Source: Tetraselmis striata (taxonomy: Eukaryota > Chlorophyta > Chlorodendrophyceae > Chlorodendrales > Chlorodendraceae). From it: DNA of 64,000 nt. Positions 32,748-43,480 of this stretch are shown piece after piece. The stretch is taken from contig VCJN01000779.1 in NCBI GenBank assembly GCA_006384855.1, positions 434,001 through 498,000 of the forward strand. Direction: 5' to 3'. The translations under genes were made by a program, and so were the position numbers. The notes beneath the pieces are model-generated. The model was given only the letters and a program-made list of their open reading frames with translations. It ran no database searches and was not told where the DNA came from. Every line of letters begins with the position of its first letter. Within the stretch, counting starts at the first letter, position 1.

Positions 32748-32989
32748 AATGCTGTTTTTTGCGGCGGCACGCGTGCGCTTATTCGCCCAATGCCACTGGC
32801 TACGTGGCAGCACGATATCGCGTATCGTTAGGGCGGCACGCGGACCGTGGTATGAAACGGACCTAAATGTATCTCTCGTGTACAAACCCGTGTACTGTCT
32901 CCCCTAGCTCTTGTAACGCTGCCCTTGGCAAGGAGCCCTTTGTCTTTGTCATGTCGTCTTGGTTAACTCACCTGAATTTGCTCCTATAG

Positions 32990-33228
32990 CTGCTGGCGGC
33001 CTCCAAGGCGGAAATCTATCGCGTGCAGATTCCGAGTACCTACTTGACGCAAGAGCCCCTCCCGCGAATGGTCTACCTCGACAGCATGTTGACAGCGGGT
33101 CGTGTACTTTTCATCGCGTCAAAGCACCCAAGAAACCCCGAAACCAACGGACGCGCCTTGTGGTTGGTCGTCGGAAGAGATTCGGCGACTTTAAGACCGC
33201 ACCTCTCGGAGCACCTCGGCAAGCAACG
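32990..33228 (+). CDS. candidate exon of unrecognised gene
   Basis: A stretch between a TATAG acceptor (32988) and a GTGAGT donor (33229) encodes about 80 residues including YLDSMLTAGRVLFIASKHP and ALWLVVGRDSATLR. The splice-like borders and sensible text suggest a real exon of the surrounding 6-kb element or of a captured host gene. No family is recognised. Confidence 0.35.
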
Positions 33229-33405
33229 TGAGTTCGTGTCTGGTCCGTGACAAGGGATTCATGCAGCTTGAAATTCGCTGCCATAGCTCCATGGACAATA
33301 CCTCATTAATCACAGTCAACGATCATAACAAATCATTCTCAACCGCAGATAAGAGTTGAATCGACTCCTGTCCGTCGATTTCACAAACCGCACTTCCTTT
33401 GCTAG

Positions 33406-33500
33406 CGCGGCCGGCGCAGCGGGCCGCCAACGCGCCGCGGCCGGCGCAGCGGGGCGCCAACGCGCCGCGGCCGGCGCAGCGGGCCGCCAACGCGCCGCGG
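33406..33500 (+). repeat. 30-bp tandem repeat, three units
   Basis: Units start GCGGCCGGCGCAGCGG and translate to a ten-residue AAGAAGRQRA repeat. Confidence 0.85.
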
Positions 33501-33529
33501 GGATACATGGCAGCATCTGCACAATAAGC

Positions 33530-34600
33530 GCACCCTACCCGACTCCCGTGCGTCGTGGAACCATGTCTTACAGGCGGTTGCGCCGAGAGAGATGCGGTAA
33601 TGAAACCCGGAGGCCCACTTTGAGGACGACAAGTACATCCTCGTGTCAGTCTTGCCAGCGGTGGCTGAGGCCACCGCTGGCAACATTGACGAGCAAGACA
33701 TGCAGAGGGTGAAGATAGTTAAGTGTGAGGGGTGGGAGTACCCGCATCTCGGTAGCGGGGGCAGGTGAACGCCCGCATCTCTCGCGTAAAAACCCGTGTA
33801 CTGTCGCTCCTAGCTCTTGTAACGACGAGACGCTTTTCCAAACCCGACTTCTGTGCGTCGTGGAACCATGTCGTACAGACGGTTGCGCCGAGAGAGAAGC
33901 GGCACTGGAACCCGGAGGCCCACATTGGGGACGACAAGTACATCCTCGCGTCAGTCTTGCCAGCGGTGGCAAGACTGACGAGCAAGAGATGCATAGGGTG
34001 GAGAGAGTCAACCGTGACGGTGGGGATACCGCATCTCGGCAGCGGGGGCAGGTGAACGCCCGCATCTCGCGTAAAAACCCGTGTACTGTCGCTCCCAACG
34101 ACGAGACGCTGTTCCACACCCGACTCCCGTGCGTCGTGGAACCTTGTCTTGCAGGCTGTTGCGCCGGACTTTTCCGTAGATTGGTGGTACGCTGCCGTGG
34201 ATTCTGCCCTCTTCGGGGAGTGCCAGAGCAAGACTGTAAAACACTGTGGCTGCTCATCGATTCGCATCGTGCGCGACTGGCGCAACGACAACGAGATGCG
34301 GCGCGGCATTCAACACATCAAGAAGCAACGCTTATTAACGTCCACCAACACCTGCTTGCCCTGCCGAGCCGGGTCTCTACCCCCCCCCCTCCCGCCCCCC
34401 CCCCCCCCCCCGGCGTCTTAGTCGATGACCGCTACTACCAGGTCGTAGCGGCGCCGCGTCAGGCGGGCGGGTCCTCCAAGCCCGCATCTCAACCACTGCC
34501 AGCGGGGTCCGGCGGAGATGGCTCCCAAAACGGCGGCGCTGCAGCAGGTCTCTTGGAGCTTCGAGCAGCGAGGAGTGAAATCCTTAACAGTGTGGGCCAC
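33530..34600 (+). repeat. degenerate segmental duplications, about 290-bp period
   Basis: Blocks beginning near 33530, 33825 and 34105 share an intron-like end (GACTCCCGTGCGTCGTGGAA), an acceptor, and an exon start VAPREKRHWNPEAHIGDDKY or a relative; blocks also share AAAAACCCGTGTACTGTCG. The last block continues into a copy of the 31110-31450 coding stretch. Together these look like repeated duplication of one exon-intron unit, now decayed. Confidence 0.6.
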
Positions 34601-34792
34601 CGTGGCGCGCAAAATGGCGCGAAGTAGCCCCACCACCTAGGCACCTAGGTGAGGCGGATAGTACTTTACGCGACACAGGGCGCGAAGAGGACACGGCGAA
34701 TTGTCATTTTTAGTACTATCGTATAGTTATATATTGCACCTGAAATGTACCCAAAAGTGGGTAGTACATATCCCAGCCTAAGCGATCACGTG

Positions 34793-34847
34793 GGGGGCAC
34801 ATTTTCGAGTCCGTAAATGTGCTGCCCATTTTCACTCGATATTGCCC
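34793..34847 (-). repeat. right inverted repeat of the 6-kb element
   Basis: Reverse complement of 28797-28849 with a GC insertion and a few substitutions. Confidence 0.8.
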
Positions 34848-35030
34848 CCTGTACCGCCAGGCCCCCCCATCCGCCACCTATCACATCTCAAGCCGTTGAT
34901 GACTATTCTAAGTTAATTATATCATGAAAATGCGCCACTGTACCACTCGGCGGTCGGCGGCACCGGTGCTGACGTGGCGATATGGACAGATACGTAAAGG
35001 TCAAGACTTTCGAGGGGGACTGTACTTGTG

Positions 35031-36900
35031 CGCGCGAGCGAGGGTCATTGAGGCTGAACAAGTCCGCACCCGAGGTTCACCCACCCGGAAGTGAGTCCGC
35101 GTGCCGCGAACATGCGGTAAACCATCATGAAGCGAAGACAACCCCTCGGTAATGAGGTTTTCCCTACTCGTCCACCCGAGGTCGTTTTCCATTTTTGCCT
35201 TGGCTTTGCAGCTGGGGCGTTTTCGGGTAGCGATGCGCACGGCAAGGAATTGGAGCTGGAGGTCCCCGTTGGGGGGGGGGGGGGGGGGGGGGTTAAACCT
35301 CAACACCCGAAGTCGAATCGTAGTACATGTCTTCGGGGCTCTCGCAGTGGAGCGCCCTCTTGCAGTAGTCAACTCTTGAGGTTTAGTCGAGGTGGATGCG
35401 CTCGGCACCATAGCCGCTGCTTGTCACGGTTGTCAACGGCAACAACTACGCCCACCGCAACAAATCGGTGCGGACGGAGGAGGACGTCCGTGTAGTCGGG
35501 GCGGCCATTTGTTGTCCCGCAAAACACTGCAACCCGGTCCGCGTGTCCTCGCCGCAGGGCGTCGTGGCATCAACGGTCGCTGCATGCTGCGGGTTTCCGG
35601 AACTACTCGCGTAATTGGTCTGTTACGGGGATGGCGCCGCTCATGCGCCGGTGTTATGAGAGGGCTCGTTGCCCTCGCCCCAATCATGCTTCAGCAACGT
35701 TTGTTGGGGTCGCAGTGGGAGGCATTTGTGCGGCTTGTCCCGGCGCGTCTCCGACGCCTCCTACTGCAACGTCGTCGTCAGCACAAGGACCACGGCAACC
35801 TGCAACTGCCCGCCGGGGAGCAGCTCCACCACCTGGCGTGCATGGCGTCTCGTGGTGTATGTAACTACCCCTTGCCAACTCTGGGTTTGGGACTTCGGCG
35901 ACCGTCGTCAGCAGCAGCGGCCGCCTCGTCGTCACCCTCGCCCCGCCATTATTGGCATCGTTACGGGCCGGCACAAGCTACAAGGGCCTCGACGCCGGCC
36001 AACCTGCTTCCGACGTCATGGCAACTCATTCGTGACAATACGAGCCGCCCGCCGGGGGACAGGTCCGCCACCTAACGCGATTTGTGCGTTTCCTGGCATC
36101 ATCTTAAGCCTGCGCTTTGTGGGGTGGTCAGAAGCCATCGCTGGTGCAGCAGCGGCGGCCGGCTCACCGCTCCCCGCGAAGAAAGACACACGGCGACAGC
36201 TTACCGAGTCGACGAGTCTTCTGCGACGTCGCCGACAACCTACCCCGACACACCTAAGAGCCGGTACGACACGACCACACAGAGTCCCACGTTCCCGCGC
36301 CCCTCAGCGATGTGCGTTTCACCCGCCGCCCTTCGCGCAAGAAGGCAAAACAACCACCGCCGGTGATAGCAACAGCATTACATCGTTGTCATCGCGCGTT
36401 GTTGCGTGCCCACCCCTCGTAACGTGCATCACCAGTACATGTGCAGAGTTACCACCGCGTCGGGTACAGCGTACCAATACTTCACCTAGTTGTACATGGC
36501 GCGCTCGCGCGCTCGTGCGCGTAGGTGTACTCGTCCTACTAGTGCTGTGCCGCTGCATTGCTGGGCGTTCGTCGCCAACTTGGCCCATGCTTCCATTGGC
36601 CTGCAGTTCCGGCTCGTGCCGCACGCCACCATGGCGCGCAGCCAATGCTATATGGCGCCGTCGGGAGACGGCGCCTTAATTCCGAGACACGTCTGGCCTA
36701 TGTCATGCCGGCGTCAACATCTCCCGTCCGCGTCTGATGCGCCTGCGCCTCGATCTAGGACCTTTCGGCGCGAGACCCCTTCTACAACTCAAGACATCTT
36801 CCGCCTTCGTTTGGTCGGCACGCCTGCCGGCTGTCTACGCTCGCAGTCGCAAACAAATCGCGTGTAAACTGGCAAAACCAGACTCGATTGCATGTTGAAG
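35031..36900 (+). repeat. dispersed 1.87-kb repeat, copy X
   Basis: It aligns along its length with 38943-40825: for example AACAAGTCCGCACCCGAGG near the start, the AGCTGGGGCGTTTTCGGGTA block, a G run, and CTACAACTCAAGACATCTTC near the end. Both copies run straight into an R1 copy. Long frames in it are not shared between copies, so it is probably non-coding. Confidence 0.75.
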
Positions 36901-36901
36901 T

Positions 36902-37123
36902 AATCTAAACGTTTATATCGGCTTTCCTAACGGATTAAAACTGTCCTAGCGCGACATGTACGTTATGTTCGTGGTTTCAAGCGGTAAAGTAACTGTTGCC
37001 ATACATCGGGTTTTGTTACGGGATGCCACATCGCCCGCGAGCCCTGCGCTCCCGGCCGGGGAGCTATTTAGTACACCACCGGCAGCTCGTCTGCCATCTT
37101 CCAGCTCGCTGCCTTCGGCAGCG
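36902..37123 (+). repeat. dispersed repeat R1, copy 2
   Basis: Same block order as copy 1 (TCCTAACGGATTAAAACTGT, GCGACATGTACG, CCCGGCCGGGGAGCTA). It follows copy X directly. Confidence 0.75.
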
Positions 37124-38059
37124 CCCTCCCGTTTTCTGCCTCCGCCCGGCGGGCTCCTCCGCCGACATTCCCTCCCCTTTCGCTGAACCTTCCTAGCGAT
37201 ACAATGGCGCTTTTCCGTGTAAAAGAGGCTCCGCACCGTTTTGGCAAACACAGACTCGATTGCATGTTGAAATATTGATATTTCACGATTAGACACAGCG
37301 CGAGTCTCGTTTGCCAAAGGAGCGTGTGACTTGATTACAAGGCACCCACCACACCTAACAAGTCGAGTGGGAAGAGCTGGGTGCGAGGAGCGCTAAAACA
37401 CAAGCAAAGGATGAGCGCAGTGGCACCTCCAGCAGCACCTAAGTAGTGCTGGGAGGTTCAGGACTAGGGAGGTCGGGAGCTGTCGACGGTCAGCTGGCAA
37501 CATATGCCAGCTGCCGCCACTCTACAAAGCTTAGGAAACTAGAATGTCTATCGCGTCGTGCTAAATATCAGCGACAGCCGGCAGAAGGGTTTTACAAGTA
37601 GCGACACGAATTGCCCGCGCCACTCGGCCTGTCTGACTAACCTCAGTTAAGTACTGAACAATGATGAGCCACAGTGCGATTCTCGTTTCCCAGGGAAAAT
37701 AGAAGGCGACAGTTTAGGACCGGACAGTCAAGGGACTGTCGTTGACGGCGCCGGCCGAAAGGCCAACGGAGTCAAAAAGGAGGAAAAGAACTGGCCGCCG
37801 GCGGAGTCAAAAATCCCGGGGACGATGTAGGTATGGACGACGCTATTGCCGTCCACCCAGTCGCCGATCCAGCAGATCTGGGTAGGGGTACGCCAGCGGC
37901 GGAAGCCGCAGAGGCCCCGCCACTGCGCAGGCGGTGCGACGTCCAAACGAAGCCGTGGGGCGGCCGGTTCGTTGAGGGCCTGGCAGGAGACGGTAACCCA
38001 ATGGGTAGCCGTGTCCGACGACCAGAACCCAGGCTGGTCGCAAGGTAGCTGCCAGAAAT
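37124..38059. other. spacer without recognised gene
   Basis: About 0.9 kb. It contains a second occurrence of GACTCGATTGCATGTTGAA (near 37253), also found at the end of repeat X, but no convincing coding frame. Confidence 0.35.
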
Positions 38060-38161
38060 TTTCTAAGCCTGCTAATGGGGTTGCCCAACAATTTAATTGT
38101 CCTAGTGCGACCCGTACGGTCTGGTTCGGTGGTGGTTTTAACCGGTTAATCTACCGGTACC

Positions 38162-38794
38162 GGATCCAACGACTGCATTGCGGGCCGCAGAGCGCCACAA
38201 AATCCAGAAGTATGACCAAGGTGTCCGAAACGCCGCCGGCACGCTTCGCTTTGTTTCTTTTGCCGTCTTTAAGTTCGGCTCGCAGGCCCCGCACGCTGAG
38301 GCCTTCTTGGTGGAGCTCTCGAAAGCTAGCCACACGCACACTAGCCAGCAAGTCGGCAAGCTCTTGTCTACGTTGCGCCGCCGTTGCTCCTTGCTCATCA
38401 ACATGGCGCGTGCAGACAACGATCTTGGCGGGGTCGCGGCGGCGCGCGCGGCACGTGATGGTGCTCTTGCGCATGCGTCTCGTCGCTCGTTAGCCTGTGT
38501 TGCTATGACCCGGGTCATCATCGGCTGCGAGCGCACTCGCCGCGGCTGATGGCCTACCCCCGGGCGGTGATCCCCATTGGTTTCATGTTTCCCTTTCGGT
38601 CTTTCTGGTTGTTCCTCGGCAACTTGGCGACTTCTTGGCTTCCTTGGCTTTTCCTTGGTTCTTGGCTTCATGGTCTCTTGCTTGACCCTGGGTTTAGGCT
38701 TATATCTCTCTTGTTGGCAACCTTTCACAATTGCTGTCAGTTCTGTTTGTAGCGCGCATATGTTAAAGCACTTGTGTAAAAAATAAAACCTTTA
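38162..38794 (+). mobile_element. 5'-truncated LINE, 3' end, inserted in R1
   Basis: The insert is flanked by an exact 10-bp target duplication TACCGGTACC (38152-38161 and 38795-38804). Inside, LRAAERHKIQKYDQGV and FVSFAVFKFGSQAPHAEAFL match the C-terminal end of the endonuclease/RT polyprotein of algal LINEs; the frame ends near 38549. It then has a 3' UTR and an A-rich tail (AAAAAATAAAACC). Truncation at the 5' end is typical of target-primed reverse transcription. Confidence 0.75.
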
Positions 38795-40825
38795 TACCGG
38801 TACCATCGGGCTTTGGTACGGGCTGCCCCATCGCCGGCGAGCCATGGCCTTACGGTCGGGGTGCTACCTAGGACAGCCACCATCATTTCGCATGCGATCT
38901 TCCAGCTCGCCGCCTTCGGTAGCGGCTTCGCGTATTTATGGTGGGCGCGAGGGTCGTAGAGGCTGATCAAGTCCGCACCGAGGTGAGTCGTCGTGCCGCG
39001 CACATACGTTAAATCATCACGCAGCGAAACAACCCCTCGGTTATATGGTTTTCCCTACTTGTGCGTCCGAAGTCGTTGTCCGTTTTTCGCCTTGGCTTTG
39101 CAGCTTGGGCGTTTTCGGGTAGCGTTGCGCACAGCAAGGCATTGGAGCTGGGGGGTCCCCGTTAGCAAAGGGGGGGGGGGGGTTAACCTCAACACCCGAA
39201 GCCGAGTCGCGGCACATGCCTTCCTGGGCTCCCGCGGTGGAGCACCCTCTCGCAGTAGTAAACTTATGAGGTTTAGGTGAGGTGGACGCGCTCGGCACCA
39301 TGGTTGTGCCGGTTGTCAATGGCGACAACTACGCCTACCGCAACACATCGGCGCGGACGGAATAGGACGTCTGCGTCGTCGGGACGGCCGCTTGCCATCC
39401 TCCAAGACACCTCAACCCGGTCCGTGTGTGCTCGCAGCATGGCGTCGTGGCATCAACGGTCGTTACACGTTGTGTTTTTTTGAAACTACCCGCGTAATTG
39501 GCCCGTCACGGGGATGGGGCCGCTCATGCGCCCGTGTTTTGAGAGGGCTCGTTGCCCTCGCCCTAACCGTGCCGCGACAACGTTTGCTGTGGTCGCTGTG
39601 GGAGGCGTATGTACGGCTCGGTCCGGCGCGTCGTCGACGCCTCCCACCGCAACGTCGTCGTCACAAGGACCACGACAACCTACAGCTGGCCGCCGGGGGG
39701 CAGCTCTACCACTTGGCATGCTCGACATCTCGTGGTAACCGTAACTACCCCTGTCCGACTCCGGGTTCGGAACCTCGGCGGCCGTCGCTAGTGTAGCATC
39801 GGCGGCCGCCTCGCCATTACCCTCGTCCCGCCAACATTGGCATCGTTACGGCCCGGCGCAGGCCGTCAAAGCCTCTACGCTGGCCAACCCGTTCCCGACG
39901 TCATGACATCTCACCTCTGAGGACACGAGCTGCCCGCCGGGGGACAGCTCCGCCACCTAACGCGACCTATGCATCTCGTAGCATCATGGTAGGTTGGCGG
40001 TGTGCGGGGTAGTCGGCAGTCGTCGGTGGTGCAGCAGCGGCGGCCGCCTCGCCACACTCTGTGATGCGAGACCCGTGCCAACAACTACTTACCGAGTCGG
40101 CGGGTCTTCTGTGACGTCGTTGGCATCCGATCCCGAGACACATCATACCCGGTATGGCACGTCCGCACAGGAACCCATGTGCCCGCGCCCCTATGCGTTG
40201 TGCGTTTGAGGTGCTGGCCCTCGTGCAAGGTCGCGAAACGACCGCCGATGGTGATGGCAACGACTGTACACGGCCGTTATCGCGCGGGGTCACGTGACCA
40301 CCCTCGTAACGTACGCCGCCAGTACATGGTACATGTTATTACGGGTCGTCATACATCATACCGTACATCGTCTCGTGTACATTGTACCGTACTTCGCCAG
40401 GCTGTGCGCTACGCGCTCGCGCACGGGTAGCTCATACTCGCCCTACCAATGCCACTCTGCCCGGCTCTCGTCGCCAACTTGCCCGCTCATGATGGCCTAG
40501 AGATTCGGTTCATATCGCGCCACCACGGCGCGCGGCAATTGCTGCATGCATGGCGCCGTTGAGGGACGGCGCTTTGATTTCGCGACAAGTCCAGCCTATG
40601 TCGCGCCAAGGTTTGCGCCGTCCACATTTCCCATCTGCGCCCGTTCTGTGCCCGCGCCTTGCTTGATATAGATTCCTTAAACTCTCGGCGCGAGACCCAT
40701 TCTACAACTCAAGACATCTTCCGCCTTCGTTTGGCCGGCACGCCTGCGGACTGCCCACTCTCGCAATCATAAACGAATCGCGTGTAAACTGGCAAAACAT
40801 ACTCGGTTGCATGTTTGAAATGTTC

Positions 40826-41027
40826 TAAAACTGTCCCAACAATTTAACCGTCCTAGCGCGACATGTACGGTCTGTTGGTGGTTTAAACCGTTTAATTTTC
40901 CGGTACCATCAGGTTTCAGTATGGGCTGCCCCATCGCCTGCGCGCCCTGCGCTGCCGGCCGGGGTGATGCTCAGAACAGCCACAAGCAGCTCGCATGCCA
41001 TCTTCCAACTTGCTGCCTTCGGGGAGC
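40826..41027 (+). repeat. dispersed repeat R1, copy 4
   Basis: It contains GTTCTAAAACTGTCCCAAC, an uninterrupted CCGGTACCATCAGG at the point where copy 3 carries the LINE, and the CCGGCCGGGGTGATGC block. It abuts the DIRS-type fossil. Confidence 0.75.
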
Positions 41028-42440
41028 ACGGCAGCCCGGTAACGAACAAAAGTTTGCATCAGATCCGCTATCTCCGGATAGGCTGACCGCGAAACATGGA
41101 GAGCGGGAACTAATTTGTTCGGGCCGTGAGTTTTGGATTCTCGGCGAAAAAACGTAATTGTCCGGTAATCAACCGCGAAATCCTCTACGCGACCGGTGGC
41201 GCCCGTATGCGACCGGTTGAGGAGCAAGAAACCGACCGCAATACCGAGGAAGGCGCGGAAATGTATCAATCGCCATTGGGGCTGTCTCGCAAGGCGTGCG
41301 CGCGCCGCACGCATCGAAGGGCGACATCCGCTAGCGGGAGGGGCACGCAAAGGCCCGCCACGCGGGTGTCCACCTGGGCGAGTATCCATTCGTTGACTGC
41401 TTGATTGACCGGAGGGGGGCAACGGGGTCCCGGAACATGTGGTCACGGAAGAAGGTGTTGACTGCGGAGAGGTAGGGCTGGAAGGCCCCGGTCTTGTTGC
41501 GGCCGCGTTCGTGCGCCCATGAGATGTAGCGGGTGATGAAGGGCGTGTCCGCGTCCAGCGGGGAGACGCCCTCTAGCGCGCGGAAGTCCAGGGAGACGTT
41601 AATGTCCGACGAGTAGTAGGACACGACCGATCGCGGCTTCAGAGTAGCGGACATGAAGTCCGATGCCCGCTGGCCGATGTGGTCCGCGCCCAACATGCGG
41701 AGCGCGCCCGTGCGCATGTTGGCTGCCCAAGGCACCGGCGCGACTGCGCGCGCTCGCGAGGCGCATCTGGGCGCACGGGGTCACCGGAAACCGCACCGAC
41801 GACCGCGACATTAATTTTGCGATGCCGGTACGATGGGCATGTAGAAAAATGACGGAATGGCAATCGGAAGTGCAACACGCTCCAGCGCCGGATGTATCGC
41901 CCCGCCGCCCGAGAAAGAACAAGTCATGGGGCGGATTAATCGTCCAATCCGATTCGTCCACCACGCGTGAGAGCATGTCCGCCCACGCGTTCGCCACGAA
42001 GCGGGTGTAGTGAACTCGTAATCGGATGTCGTGTACGTTCAGAAAGTACCACAGTTTCCGTAACTCTGCCATAAACACTGGGGTCGAGCGGGACTTGAGG
42101 TTGGAAAGCACATGGACTATTGCCTGGTTGTCCTCGTGCATCATTTCATTGCGCCTGACCATGTGAAAGAAAAATGCGTGTACCGCGAGACGTTCCGCTT
42201 TCAATTTCTTGGACGTGATGTGCTGACGCCGGTCGTCCTTGTAATGGAATCCGCGCCTCCGCGTGCTCGTTAAGCACCGCACCCCAGCCGTGCTAGCTGG
42301 AGTCGGTGTGAAGGTAGCATGATTCCACGGGCAGCAAAATCGGGGCGCCATTGCGCGGAGTCGGCACATCGCGCCACCGCTCCAGGCCGCGCATTAATTG
42401 TCGCGTAACTGTCACGTCCCCGCCCCGCCACGTCGAGCCT
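41028..42440 (-). mobile_element. DIRS-type tyrosine-recombinase retrotransposon, fragment (fossil)
   Basis: Read on the minus strand, an RNase H part (about 42370-41800; HITSKKLKAERLAVHAFFF, HEDNQAIVHVLSNLKS, FVANAWADMLSR) precedes a tyrosine-recombinase part (about 41735-41030; SSDINVSLDFRALEG, LSAVNTFFRDHMF, AFLGIAVGFLLLNRSHTGAT, TFFRRESKTHG). This domain order is diagnostic of DIRS/PAT elements, which are known from volvocalean algae. The reverse transcriptase part is essentially missing and the element is broken, with at least three breaks. The age is moderate: domains are easily recognised. Confidence 0.75.
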
Positions 42441-43480
42441 AGACGTCGATCCTCGCCAAGGTCAGCAAACACGTCGACTTATGGATCGTCGTCCTCTCCC
42501 GCCCACTCGTAGCGTCCGTGATCGACGTCGCTTCCATTGTGGGAATCCCATGACAAAGTCGGCTTGCAGGCTGCCACCGTCGGAGGGGAAAGATTAGAGC
42601 TTGTGCTCTTCTTCGGCGTTGGCGCGTTCTTGGCGCTTTGCCGCCTTTTCGTTTAAAACTGGCGGAGCGGCGCGACCACCTCATGCGTTTGCCCCGACGG
42701 GGACTCCCATGAAAGCGAGAGCACTTGCTTTCTTTCGCTCGAGCGTGGCAGCACGAGTAGCCGCATCGGCTGTGGGTGTGTGTGACCCATAATTGCGGGT
42801 TTGTGATATCGATAGTTGAATAGGGACTTACTGAATGCGACGAGGTGGCAAGCTGAGCGGTTTGCTAACGGGACCGGAGGTGTTCCAAAAAAGCACGAGG
42901 AATGTCCGCCAGAGACGATTAGGGTAAGGGTAGGTCCGTGAGGGGTTCGATTACAAATAATCAAAAGGAAAACAAGAAGGAGGCGGGCTACGCCCGTTAG
43001 ATAACGGACATGGCCTTCAGAGGACCACACGCTACGTGCGATGCCATCATGCGGCATACCCTATGGGGGTTCGTGTGGTCGGGCCGTATGACAGCTAGCC
43101 TACTGTGTAGCATCAAAGACTACGCGGGAACAAAGTTGTGAGAAATTTCAGAACTCGATAAAACCGCGAGGACGATGGACCGCAGCGAGAACTTCGTTCG
43201 CCGGTGGGCTCGGCACGCTGAAACTGGAGAAGGCTTCGGTAACCGTGCGAGGCCAGGGGGGCCGCGCGTCCTCAGCAACAAAGGCTGCTTCGGCGGCGAC
43301 GGAGGCGAATGGGCGAGGAAAAGGAGGCCGTAGGAGCCGCCACTATTGCTTGCCGACTAAGGGCGCGTGGCCAATCGGCAAAGACGGCCAGCACGAGCCC
43401 TGTTTGCCGCGCTTTGAAGCGAGGGCGGCCGGAGGGGTTGCAGTTCAAGTCAATGGATAAGCGGCAACGACTCACCAAGA
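42441..43480. other. spacer without recognised gene
   Basis: Short frames on both strands, none with family motifs. It may include remnants of the DIRS element's upstream part near 42441-42650. Confidence 0.35.

Larger units (their letters stand above)
31877..32863. mobile_element. Harbinger-like non-autonomous DNA transposon, 987 bp
   Basis: 35-base terminal inverted repeats (31877-31911 and 32829-32863) begin GGTTCATTTCATACC and differ at three positions. They are flanked by a 3-bp duplication TAA (31874-31876, 32864-32866). A TWA target and short GG-starting ends are typical of PIF/Harbinger elements. The motif CGGCACGCG recurs next to the ends and inside. The element is inserted into the coding stretch of the surrounding 6-kb element, so it is the younger of the two. 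It carries no recognisable transposase. Confidence 0.65.
28797..34847. mobile_element. inverted-repeat-bounded 6-kb element with unrecognised genes
   Basis: An inverted repeat of about 53-55 bases lies at 28797-28849 and 34793-34847, differing by a few bases and a 2-base indel. Just inside the left copy is a 15-base-arm hairpin (28852-28866 with 28879-28893). Between the repeats lie plus-strand coding stretches with GT-AG-like borders not seen elsewhere in the window, and duplicated segments near the right end. This fits a DNA transposon of a family I cannot name; whether the repeats are the true termini is uncertain, and no target duplication was found. A Harbinger-like element is nested inside. 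It is decayed, with several breaks. Confidence 0.45.
38060..41027 (+). mobile_element. R1 - 1.88 kb - R1 unit, LTR-like non-autonomous element (fossil)
   Basis: Two direct R1 repeats (38060-38945, split by a LINE insertion, and 40826-41027) bracket copy Y of the 1.9-kb repeat (38943-40825). The R1 at 36902 after copy X and the solo copy at 27722 fit an element with direct terminal repeats and solo copies. No gag-pol-like coding is seen. The class is inferred from layout alone; a tandem satellite-like array is the alternative. Confidence 0.4.
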
